From Actinopolyspora biskrensis (GTDB lineage Bacteria; Actinomycetota; Actinomycetes; Mycobacteriales; Pseudonocardiaceae), in assembly GCF_013408175.1 (NCBI RefSeq), contig NZ_JACBYW010000004.1, positions 319,583 to 383,582 of the forward strand: a stretch of 64,000 nt of DNA. The letters run 5' to 3'. Position numbers and translations under genes: made by a program. The number at the start of each line of letters is the position of its first letter. Within the stretch, counting starts at the first letter, position 1. The notes below the pieces were generated by a model, which did no database searches, was not told the DNA's origin, and saw only the letters and a program-made list of their open reading frames with translations. This document shows, piece after piece, positions 16,133 to 22,495 of the stretch.

Positions 16133-16924
16133 TCAGAGTGTCTGATAAGTGACGGTGAAGACGTCATCCCGGATGTTTCCTGGGTATACACCGGGTCCGC
16201 CATTGCTGTCGATATCGATGCCGGAAGTCGACTTATAGGCAGCCCAGACAAGCTGAGAACAATTCATATTGGCCGAGTCGGTGTATTTGTTGAACGCGAA
16301 GTTTGAGCGATAATCCTTGTGTCTGTAACTATTGTATGCCCGATCGGCCGCGCTATTCCTGTTCGACTGGGTTGTTGCTACTTTCTGCTTCTTGGTTCCT
16401 GGATCCGTGCTGTAGTTCCACGCGCTGTTGGCGCGACTTAAATCATCGCCGCCTGGAGCTTCGACAATGGTGGCTGTCGTGTAGTAGATGCCGTTGTGAC
16501 CGTGATTGAAGCCCCATGTGGTAGCTGGCGCGTAGAATACATCCCCCTTGTTCCGCCCATACCCCAATGTCCTGCTTCCACTCTCGCCGGGGCTGGACAT
16601 CAATTCTGGAGAGTTTGCGTCCTCCACAGAAGCTTCGGCTTCGTCGAGAGCGTCTTTCGCAGCTTCCTTTGCGCTGATCCCGTTACTCTCGGCGTAGTTG
16701 CGCGCTGCAGATCTCATCTCCTCGGCAGATGTTCCCGGGTTGAGCTCAACGAGGCGCTCGATCGTGTCCTTCTCGGCTGACTCTCCATTGGTTGCGGATG
16801 AAGCCTCCTCACCCGAGTTCTGGTGATTTGTCGGAGCAGCCCCTGCAACGTTGGCACCACCAAGGAGAAGAGCTCCTGCCGCCAAGACGCTGAGCGTCGA
16901 TTTGAACGCCATCCGTTCCGTCAT
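16133..16924 (-). CDS. Secreted permuted NlpC/P60 (YiiX-like) cysteine hydrolase
   Basis: A 263-residue protein with an N-terminal signal peptide (STLSVLAAGALLLGGANVAGAA, cleavage after AGAA). An acidic helical region about 100 residues long follows. The C-terminal domain has the permuted papain-fold order: His first (NHGHNGIYYTTATIVEAPG), then the nucleophile Cys (NMNCSQLVWAAYKS). Such enzymes cleave amide or ester bonds in peptidoglycan, lipids or proteins; the substrate is unknown. The start is ATG 16924; MAFKS a few codons later is an alternative, and neither has a strong ribosome site. Low GC and AT-rich upstream DNA mark recent acquisition. Confidence 0.8.
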   Translation of the reverse strand: MTERMAFKSTLSVLAAGALLLGGANVAGAAPTNHQNSGEEASSATNGESAEKDTIERLVELNPGTSAEEMRSAARNYAESNGISAKEAAKDALDEAEASVEDANSPELMSSPGESGSRTLGYGRNKGDVFYAPATTWGFNHGHNGIYYTTATIVEAPGGDDLSRANSAWNYSTDPGTKKQKVATTQSNRNSAADRAYNSYRHKDYRSNFAFNKYTDSANMNCSQLVWAAYKSTSGIDIDSNGGPGVYPGNIRDDVFTVTYQTL

Positions 16925-17341
16925 ACCGATAATCCAATACAGGTTGTCTTCTTTTATATATCGAACAGCAATCCGCAACATTACATACGCAACAAGCTTT
17001 TTTGTTACTTTTGTAGGAGTGGAATGCATGTTCAATTTTTCTGTTAACTGCCTGCAATAAAAAATTAGCAAACTCGAGCAAGGAGATCAAATATTCAACG
17101 AAAAGTATGATCCTGGTCACATATTTTTAAATTGGTTGCATGTGTGTCATATCTCTAATAAAGGGAAGTGTTTCCACTTGAAGCGGAATAAACAAAAATT
17201 TACTTGTGATATTAAATGCATCCAAATCGATTAATTGATGCAAAAGCACTAGTACCTGTTGCTCATCGATGCCGTATCGAAACAAGAAAAATGCAGGATA
17301 TAAAGGTATATCGGGTTCAATAGTATGAATGGCTTACCTTC
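16925..17341. other. AT-rich non-coding island upstream of the secreted hydrolase
   Basis: About 400 bases with GC far below the rest of the window and no supported gene. It contains several small inverted repeats, for example TGCATC/GATGCA (17217-17242) and AAGTG/CACTT (17166-17179). It must hold the promoter of the hydrolase gene. Such AT-rich stretches are typical targets of Lsr2-type silencing in actinobacteria (inference). Confidence 0.55.
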
Positions 17342-17468
17342 GTTTGCTCTAAGGAGCCCAGCTGGGTGAGTGGCTACGCAGCGGGCGCGGTGGGCTGTCC
17401 GTAGGAAGTGGCTGAGTGAGGGCGTCCACGGCGGAACCCCACCTGCTTCGTCACTGTTGCCCGACCAA

Positions 17469-17735
17469 CCACGGTGCCCGGACCTCCGATGGACGTGCGG
17501 GCGAGTTCTCCTCGGCGGCCCCTGCCGTGGTCTCGGGCCGCCTGCCTTCCGCTCCGCGTCCGGGAAGCCGCCCGCCCACCGCTCCGCGGTCGGCCGCCGG
17601 CGCCGGGACCGGGCTTGCCCGCACGCCCGGCCTCGGCCTGGCCGACCGCACCAGACAAGCGGGCGGGCGGCTCTCCCCGGACGCACCGGGCAAGTAGGCA
17701 GGCGGCCCCGGCAGGGGCCGCCCTTGATGAAGAAA
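17469..17735 (+). repeat. Dispersed repeat, copy 2, with perfect hairpin end
   Basis: Bases 17469-17523 match 6190-6244. Near its end GGCGGCCCC and GGGGCCGCC (17701-17722) form a perfect 9-bp hairpin, and the following TTGATGA also matches the first copy. The roughly 180 bases in between are very GC-rich and non-coding in appearance. The sharp switch from AT-rich DNA suggests an inserted unit. Confidence 0.55.
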
Positions 17736-17783
17736 AGAAACTCTAAACACACGCACGCTGAGACTGCGCGCGGCTCAACTCGT

Positions 17784-18722
17784 TCACTTGTTCAGTAGAC
17801 GCTCCATCGCGTCGGCTGACACAGCGCACCGGAATCCTGTGTCGTCGTCGCACATCGTCTCTGCCGCGTCGTTGAACGAAGACGGCGTGGCGCGATCGAA
17901 CGGACTCGTCCAGGCTCCACCGCGTAGTTCTCGGCGACCTGGTCGGGATGCTGTGGAGAACCACTCCCACACGTTGCCGCACATGTCGTAGGCGCCGTAC
18001 GGGCTCACACCGCTCTGGTATCGGTCGACGGGTGTGGTGGCGCCTATGCCGCTTTCCCGCACGTTGCACTTGGCCGGGGTCGGTTGATCGCCCCACGGGT
18101 AGACCATGCCGCGGGTGCCACGGGCTGCTTTCTCCCACTGCTGCGCTGTCGGAAGTTCCTTGTCCGCCCAATGTGCGTAGGCGATGGCATCCTTCCAAGT
18201 CACGAACACCACGGGATGGTTGGCGAGTTCGGCCGGATACTGCTCGTCCGGCCAGTGTTCCGGTGGCTTGTGTCCTGTCGCTGCGGTGAACCGCGCGTAT
18301 TCGGCATTGCTGACCGGGTGCACGTCGATGTAGTAGGCCGGAACCCAGACCGGCTCGTTGCTCGGTCCGGCGAGGAACACGCTCGCGTCGACCTTGACCA
18401 TCAGGCTGCCGTCGCTCGGGTGGCGTACCTGGGTGCTGCCGATCAGCTCGGTCGTTTCGGAGGAGCCACCGACCACGCGTCCGTCGGTGAGGTACTTGAA
18501 CCGGGCTTGCGTGTCGGAGTCGCTGCGCTGCATGCACGTATCCAGCGCTGCTTGATTCACTGGCCGCGGGGTGACGTTGCCCCCGGCTGCTTCCCACTTC
18601 GAGATCATGCGCTCGCTGACGCCGAGATGAGCGGCGAACTCCCGAAGGCTCATCCGCATGGCGTTACGTAGCGCGCGGACCTCGATTCCCGTCCACTGCT
18701 GAACTGTCGCCAATTGCCGCAT
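17784..18722 (-). CDS. HTH protein fused to an FGE/SUMF1-type domain
   Basis: A 312-residue fusion. Residues about 10-60 are an XRE-like helix-turn-helix (VRALRNAMRMSLREFAAHLGVSERMISKWE). Residues about 90-305 are a formylglycine-generating-enzyme fold (YYIDVHPVSNAEYARF; ELPTAQQWEKAARG; YPWGD; YGAYDMCGNVWEW; LRGGAW; GFRCAV). The Cys pair of true formylglycine generators, expected after LRGGAW, is absent (TSPFDRATPSSFNDAAE). The domain is therefore more likely a ligand sensor or another non-heme iron enzyme. ATG 18722 lies at the edge of a perfect hairpin with no spaced ribosome site, so translation may be leaderless or hairpin-controlled. Confidence 0.85.
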   Translation of the reverse strand: MRQLATVQQWTGIEVRALRNAMRMSLREFAAHLGVSERMISKWEAAGGNVTPRPVNQAALDTCMQRSDSDTQARFKYLTDGRVVGGSSETTELIGSTQVRHPSDGSLMVKVDASVFLAGPSNEPVWVPAYYIDVHPVSNAEYARFTAATGHKPPEHWPDEQYPAELANHPVVFVTWKDAIAYAHWADKELPTAQQWEKAARGTRGMVYPWGDQPTPAKCNVRESGIGATTPVDRYQSGVSPYGAYDMCGNVWEWFSTASRPGRRELRGGAWTSPFDRATPSSFNDAAETMCDDDTGFRCAVSADAMERLLNK

Positions 18723-18752
18723 CTCCCCTGTGCCGCTGTTCCACAGGGGAGA
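18722..18752. promoter_or_regulatory. Perfect 11-bp inverted repeat before the HTH-FGE gene
   Basis: TCTCCCCTGTG and CACAGGGGAGA flank a 9-base loop. It sits in the 51-base gap between the aminotransferase stop and the HTH-FGE start. It could be the regulator's own operator, a terminator for the aminotransferase, or a leader hairpin masking the start. Confidence 0.55.
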
Positions 18753-18773
18753 GTAACGGCTCCATCGCTCGCT

Positions 18774-19550
18774 TCACACCTGTTCAGGTGGGATATCGGC
18801 GTAAAGTTCGCGGAGCTCGTGAATCGCCTTGTGGTCGGTGTTCCACTCGACGCCTTCGATCGACGCTATCGGCCGAACACCGGTGGCCGCGTTGGTCGCG
18901 AAGGCGGCTTCCATGCTCTCGAGGTCGGCGAGGGTCACGGGCTCGGTGGTGATGGGTTGGTCGAGGGCCTGGTTGATCAGGCGCATGGTGGTTCCGGGGA
19001 GCATCTCGGAGCGTGGCCAGATGGTCTGTCCATCGCGGATGAACCCGATGTTCGACGTCGCGATTTCGGAGATCGTCCCGTTCGGGTTGAGGAACAGCAC
19101 ATCGTCGAAACCTTCGCGCTGCGCGGTCCGCCGGTGCCGCATCGCGCCGTAGAGCCCGACGTGCTTCACCTTCGGCTCCTCGCGGGAGTACGAAGCTGCT
19201 TGCAACCGCCAAGGGCTCGGTTCTCCGCGGCTGGCTTCGCGGACGGTCACGAGCACCTGGGGGTCGGCATCGGAGCCGATCGTTCCCAGATTGAGGGCGG
19301 GGTCGAAGACGGTCACTCGCGCCACGGTTCGCTCGTCTCCGGTAAGCACGTTTCGGACATAGGCGCGTACCCGGTCGGTGTCGAGTTCGGTGTTGAACAA
19401 ATGGCGGCAGTCATGTGCCAGGCGTTGCAGGTGGAGCGACAGACCGCGCACCTTGCCGCTTTCGACCAGCATCGATGTGAAGTGCCCGTAGTTCGTCAAC
19501 GCAAGGGTCTTGATCTGGTCAAGCGTGGCGGGGGTGCCGTTCAGTTCCAT
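18774..19550 (-). CDS. Class IV (PLP) aminotransferase-like protein
   Basis: A 258-residue fold-type IV PLP protein related to branched-chain aminotransferase and aminodeoxychorismate lyase. KHVGLYGAMRHRRTAQREGFDDVLFLNPNGTISEIATSNIGF is its core (cited in part: EGFDDVLFLN, ISEIATSNIGF), with PGTTMRLINQAL later. The Lys expected to bind PLP would be in VKHVGLYG. The start at ATG 19550 has AAGGTGG upstream. It is encoded just upstream of the HTH-FGE gene on the same strand, so the two form a cargo operon. Substrate unknown. Confidence 0.85.
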   Translation of the reverse strand: MELNGTPATLDQIKTLALTNYGHFTSMLVESGKVRGLSLHLQRLAHDCRHLFNTELDTDRVRAYVRNVLTGDERTVARVTVFDPALNLGTIGSDADPQVLVTVREASRGEPSPWRLQAASYSREEPKVKHVGLYGAMRHRRTAQREGFDDVLFLNPNGTISEIATSNIGFIRDGQTIWPRSEMLPGTTMRLINQALDQPITTEPVTLADLESMEAAFATNAATGVRPIASIEGVEWNTDHKAIHELRELYADIPPEQV

Positions 19551-19736
19551 ACCGGCCACCTTCCCACTCCACATGGGCTGACTGAAGCTGTGCTGCACCG
19601 AAGTTCAGGGAAAGTTCAGCAGGTCGGATTCGGCAGAAGTTCAGCGGAGGGGTGGGTGCAGGCCAGTACCCAACGGGCGGTTCATATCGCAATCTTGAAC
19701 CATGACAGCGCGATGGAACGACCTTCGGGAGCGGGC

Positions 19737-20075
19737 TTACCGCTGTTGCTCGAGAGCGTCCAGGCGGGCGGACAGGTCCGCGACGGTGGCGCGTAGTTCG
19801 GCGACGGCCGAAGCGAGGTCCTCACTCTTCTGTGCGGGTTCGGCAGGGACCGAGTTCACGAACGTTCCCACGGAGGGGGTTGTCGTGATCCAACCATCTT
19901 CCTCCAGGGCGCTCAACGCCTTCTGCGCGGTCCCGAGTGCCACCTCGTACTTCTCGGCGACTCCGCGGTTGCTGGGAAGGCGGTCGCCGGGACTCAACGC
20001 ACCTGAGCGGATCTCGCGCTTGATGGTCTCGGCGACACGCTGATACGCGGCAAGCCCTGGGGTTTCCTGCTCCAT
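19737..20075 (-). CDS. GntR-family regulator of the element (KorSA-like)
   Basis: A 112-residue protein with a winged HTH (YQRVAETIKREIRSGALSPGDRLPSNRGVAEKYEVALGTAQKALSALEEDGWI, shown in part by SGALSPGDRLPSN) and a short C-terminal coiled coil (LRATVADLSARLDALEQ) instead of an effector domain. The start at ATG 20075 gives the standard GntR N-terminus. It is divergent from the early-gene run, with palindromes between. By analogy with pSAM2 KorSA it should repress replication and transfer genes. Confidence 0.85.
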   Translation of the reverse strand: MEQETPGLAAYQRVAETIKREIRSGALSPGDRLPSNRGVAEKYEVALGTAQKALSALEEDGWITTTPSVGTFVNSVPAEPAQKSEDLASAVAELRATVADLSARLDALEQQR

Positions 20076-20140
20076 GGCAAACAGTCTAACCAAGGCGACC
20101 CACACCGACATAGCTCATCGGGGCACACCCCCTTGCAGAC

Positions 20141-20173
20141 CAATATAGTCCGATGTATATTGATTTATATCGG
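20141..20173. promoter_or_regulatory. Overlapping AT-rich palindromes, GntR operator
   Basis: CAATATA-N8-TATATTG (20141-20162) overlaps CCGATGTATA...TATATCGG (20150-20173) in the 123-base divergent region between the GntR gene and the early genes. The location and symmetry suit the element's GntR repressor. Confidence 0.65.
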
Positions 20174-20198
20174 CAACGAACAACGGAGGTATTGAGCC

Positions 20199-20549
20199 AT
20201 GCTGCGAAACATCCCGGTGCTTCTGGAGGGCTACAAGTTGCAGGTTTCCGAGGAGCCGACGATGAAGACTCGGTTGGATGAGCACGGCAACGAGGTGGTC
20301 GCTACCGATTACCACGGGGCCACGCAGTATGTGGTCAGTCTGTTCGCCAAGCCGCTGGACGAGAACGGCAAGGCTCGCGGCAAGGGCGAAGAGATCAAGG
20401 TGACTCTGGAGGCCGAGCCCGAGGAGATCGACGACGGCACGCGGGTGGAGTTGATCAACCCGCGGGTGTCGCACTGGCAGAACGATTTCGGCAACGGCAC
20501 CACGTCGGGCCTGTCGTGGAAGGCCACCGGGATCAAGCCGGTCCGCTGA
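20199..20549 (+). CDS. AICE conserved hypothetical protein A1
   Basis: A 116-residue protein, first of the early genes, with GGAGGT eight bases before ATG 20199. It shares a pattern with the protein at 20851: V.L..KP.D..G....G.E..VTL......I..G.RVEL..P.V.......G..T.GL..KA. The two are paralogues. It is predicted to be a small all-beta domain. Homologues occur early in Saccharopolyspora-type elements, but I know of no assigned function. Directly behind the GntR operator, so probably derepressed on induction. Confidence 0.75.
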   Translation: MLRNIPVLLEGYKLQVSEEPTMKTRLDEHGNEVVATDYHGATQYVVSLFAKPLDENGKARGKGEEIKVTLEAEPEEIDDGTRVELINPRVSHWQNDFGNGTTSGLSWKATGIKPVR

Positions 20550-20677
20550 TACGCCGATCCGGTTCACATTTCCCTGATTAGTCTTTCCGCCCGTTCGGGC
20601 ATGGTTGTTTGAGAATTCCATAGTGGGGCCGAGCTGTGTCTTTTTCCTGGCGCTTTGGGTGTCGGGGAATGGTGTTG

Positions 20678-20709
20678 ACCCCTGGCCGCGTGGTGTGGCC
20701 GGGGGTTTT
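20678..20709 (+). terminator. Probable intrinsic terminator after the first early gene
   Basis: ACCCCTGGCC pairs with GGCCGGGGG across a 9-base loop (one bulge), followed by TTTT. It lies in the 188-base gap between 20549 and 20738. Confidence 0.5.
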
Positions 20710-20737
20710 CAGGGTTTCCCGACGGAAAGGAGCTTCT

Positions 20738-20827
20738 GTGTCGTTGCGGTATTGCCCGGCGTGTCATTGCGACCGGTGGTTGTATGCGCACTCCGGTGAT
20801 GGTTTCTGTGAATGGAGCACGGTGTGA
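20738..20827 (+). CDS. 29-aa Cys-rich mini-protein
   Basis: GTG 20738 preceded by GGAAAGGAG at ideal spacing opens a 29-residue frame. YCPACHCDRWLY and a later GFCEW give four Cys and two His, enough for one zinc site. It ends 23 bases before the next gene. The strong ribosome site and Cys pattern argue that it is real although very short. Confidence 0.55.
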   Translation: MSLRYCPACHCDRWLYAHSGDGFCEWSTV

Positions 20828-20850
20828 GTGGCGCTCGGAAAGGGGCTTTG

Positions 20851-21168
20851 ATGACGTTGCGGCCGGGGCAGACGCAGAGTGTGCGTTTTGATGGCTTGTT
20901 GATGTGGGTGTCGGATTCTCCGCGTGAGGGATCCAGCGGGAAATTTCGAGTGAGGTTGATCGTCAAGCCGTTTGACGCGCAGGGGGTGGTTTCCCCGGGT
21001 GGGGATGAGGTTCGGGTGACGTTGGACAGTCCTCCGGAGTCGAGCATCGCTGCCGGGGATCGTGTGGAGCTGGTCGAGCCGTATGTGCAGGCTTACGAAT
21101 TCACCACGCACGGAGGGACAGCGACCGGGTTGATTTTCAAGGCGGCTGCGCTGCATCCGGCCTTGTGA
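20851..21168 (+). CDS. AICE conserved hypothetical protein A2, paralogue of A1
   Basis: A 105-residue protein from ATG 20851 (AAAGGGG upstream; a frame from 20812 would overlap the mini-protein). It shares with the 20199 protein the core VRLIVKPFDAQG...GDEVRVTLDSPP...AGDRVELVEP...GGTATGLIFKA. The duplication within one operon suggests related but distinct partners. Function unknown. Confidence 0.75.
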   Translation: MTLRPGQTQSVRFDGLLMWVSDSPREGSSGKFRVRLIVKPFDAQGVVSPGGDEVRVTLDSPPESSIAAGDRVELVEPYVQAYEFTTHGGTATGLIFKAAALHPAL

Positions 21169-21264
21169 GCCGCGTATCGAGCAACGAACGTCCGTGAGAA
21201 TTGTGCCCGGCCAGGTCGCCTACCAAGTTCCCTGGCCGGACTCTCCCAACAGTAGGAGGGCTTC

Positions 21265-21429
21265 ATGTTTATCACAGGTGACGACGAGATTGAAGATCTG
21301 GCCAAGCAGGTCGGGGTGCTGCGTCGTGCTCGGGGCGGTCTGTCGTTTGCGGCCACGTGGGCGGGTGGTTGTGGCACACCGCTTTCCGACTCGACACAGA
21401 TCATGTGCACCCGGTGTGCGCGGCAGTGA
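21265..21429 (+). CDS. Small protein with CxxC motif, 54 aa
   Basis: AGGAGGG six bases before ATG 21265 makes this start convincing. The protein begins MFITGDDEIEDLAKQVGVLRR and ends with IMCTRCARQ, a CxxC pair that with GGCG could bind zinc. The stop overlaps the next ATG (TGATG), so the genes are translationally coupled. Function unknown. Confidence 0.65.
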   Translation: MFITGDDEIEDLAKQVGVLRRARGGLSFAATWAGGCGTPLSDSTQIMCTRCARQ

Positions 21430-21683
21430 TGGTGGCGGAAAGGACGTGGTGGTTCGTGGTGATCTCGGCGGAGAATCCGGCGGTGCGATACCGGAAGCAG
21501 GTCTCGGACGCTCTCAGGCGGGCGCGGGAGTTGCGCACGGAGTTGGACCGGCTGGAGCGTCGGTTGCAGGCGGTGGCGCCAGAGGTGGCGACGTGGTTGC
21601 CATTCGCGGTCACCGATCAGGAGGCGGTGGTGCATCGCTTGTGGGGTGTGCTCGACGATATCGATAATCAGGAGTCGTACTAA
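21429..21683 (+). CDS. Coiled-coil hypothetical protein, 84 aa
   Basis: The start at ATG 21429 overlaps the previous stop. It begins MVAERTWWFVVISAENPAVRYRKQVSDALRRARELR (pattern only) and has a heptad-like stretch LRRARELRTELDRLERRLQAV predicted to form a coiled coil. The TAATG at its end couples it to the next mini-frame. Not recognised; part of the early-gene block. Confidence 0.65.
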   Translation: MVAERTWWFVVISAENPAVRYRKQVSDALRRARELRTELDRLERRLQAVAPEVATWLPFAVTDQEAVVHRLWGVLDDIDNQESY

Positions 21684-21745
21684 TGCCGATGGGTTGTCAC
21701 GGTCTGGGCTGTCTGTGCCTGAGTCGTTTCGGGAAGGAAGTGTAG
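21683..21745 (+). CDS. 20-aa Cys-rich mini-ORF
   Basis: TAATG overlap with the preceding gene and a stop three bases before the next start place this tiny frame exactly between two genes. It encodes MPMGCHGLGCLCLSRF plus four residues, with three Cys and one His. It may be a translated coupling leader or a micro-protein. Confidence 0.4.
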   Translation: MPMGCHGLGCLCLSRFGKEV

Positions 21746-21747
21746 GC

Positions 21748-21948
21748 ATGTCGAGCGCGGAAAGTGCCGAAGAGGAATTCATGGCGAGTGTGACGGCGGC
21801 CTGGCACAGCTATGTGCGTCGGGTTCATGCGGAAGACAACGAGCAGCGTGACTGTGTTCGGGCGGATGTGCGGTTGAGTCAGCGTGTGGCGGACGTGGTG
21901 GCGAGTTTCGCCGAGTACGACTGGCGCATCAAGTACGGGTGCAACTAA
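21748..21948 (+). CDS. Small helical hypothetical protein, 66 aa
   Basis: ATG 21748 has GGAAG nine bases upstream. The protein is acidic and helical (ESAEEEFMASVTAAWHSYVRRVHAED) and ends AEYDWRIKYGCN. It follows the coupled small-gene run and precedes two further small genes. No domain recognised. Confidence 0.65.
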   Translation: MSSAESAEEEFMASVTAAWHSYVRRVHAEDNEQRDCVRADVRLSQRVADVVASFAEYDWRIKYGCN

Positions 21949-21972
21949 GAAGGACACGAAGGAGGGTGACTG

Positions 21973-22236
21973 ATGGCGACGGTTCCGGTGGGCCGTGGGG
22001 TGCCGAAAATCAAGATGAACACTCCGGCGGTGAACAGGCTGCATTTGATCGGCAAGCTCATGGATGATCTGCACGGGCAGCTCAACCAGGTGTATTCACT
22101 GGAAGAGGAGTTCTCCGAAAAGCGCCAGTTCAACGAAGCTGTGGACATGGTGAGCAAGGCTCAGGACTCGATCAAACGCGTGCGGGACGCGATCGGAAAA
22201 AAGGGCGGACAGTCGGTAGCGAAGGGATACAAGTGA
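21973..22236 (+). CDS. Small hypothetical protein, 87 aa
   Basis: It starts at ATG 21973 with GGAGGGTG upstream and overlaps the next gene as ATGA. The sequence is lysine-rich and helical (LHLIGKLMDDLHGQLNQVYSLEEEF...MVSKAQDSIKRVRDAIGKKGG). The basic C-terminus could contact DNA or membrane. Function unknown. Confidence 0.65.
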   Translation: MATVPVGRGVPKIKMNTPAVNRLHLIGKLMDDLHGQLNQVYSLEEEFSEKRQFNEAVDMVSKAQDSIKRVRDAIGKKGGQSVAKGYK

Positions 22237-22418
22237 TGGGCCGCAACAGCGACGATATCCACAAGATGGCGAAACGGGTGGATGCCTCGATGGCCACACT
22301 CAATCAGGCGTTGCGTAAGTTCGGCGTTCCGAAGGGTCTCGGGAATTCGCTGAAGGGTTTGAAAACCCGGACCGGTGATGTGATCTCGCAGTTGGAAATG
22401 AGTCGACGGCGGCAGTAA
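22236..22418 (+). CDS. Small basic hypothetical protein, 60 aa
   Basis: ATG 22236 overlaps the preceding stop. It is basic and helical (DDIHKMAKRVDASMATLNQALRKFG...GLKTRTGDVISQLEMSRRRQ). It is last in the early-gene run and is followed 15 bases later by a clear terminator. It looks related in style to the preceding protein, perhaps as a partner. Confidence 0.65.
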   Translation: MGRNSDDIHKMAKRVDASMATLNQALRKFGVPKGLGNSLKGLKTRTGDVISQLEMSRRRQ

Positions 22419-22433
22419 CCGCCGATACGGAAC

Positions 22434-22474
22434 GGGGCGCTCGGTCTTCTTAGAAGGCTGGGTGCCCCTTTTTT
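22434..22474 (+). terminator. Intrinsic terminator after the early genes
   Basis: GGGGC...GCCCC with an imperfect inner stem (TCTTCTTAGAAGG) is followed by six T residues. It separates the early genes from the translocase gene. Confidence 0.75.
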
Positions 22475-22495
22475 CATGCGTGAGAAAGGATGTGG

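Noticed and set aside
17370-17798. 142-aa open frame through the GC-rich repeat
   Set aside because: Arg/Pro/Gly-rich composition typical of non-coding high-GC DNA; it spans the hairpin and has no homologous feel.
17784-18722. Genuine formylglycine-generating enzyme for sulfatases
   Set aside because: The catalytic Cys pair is absent, an HTH is fused, and no sulfatase gene is in the window.
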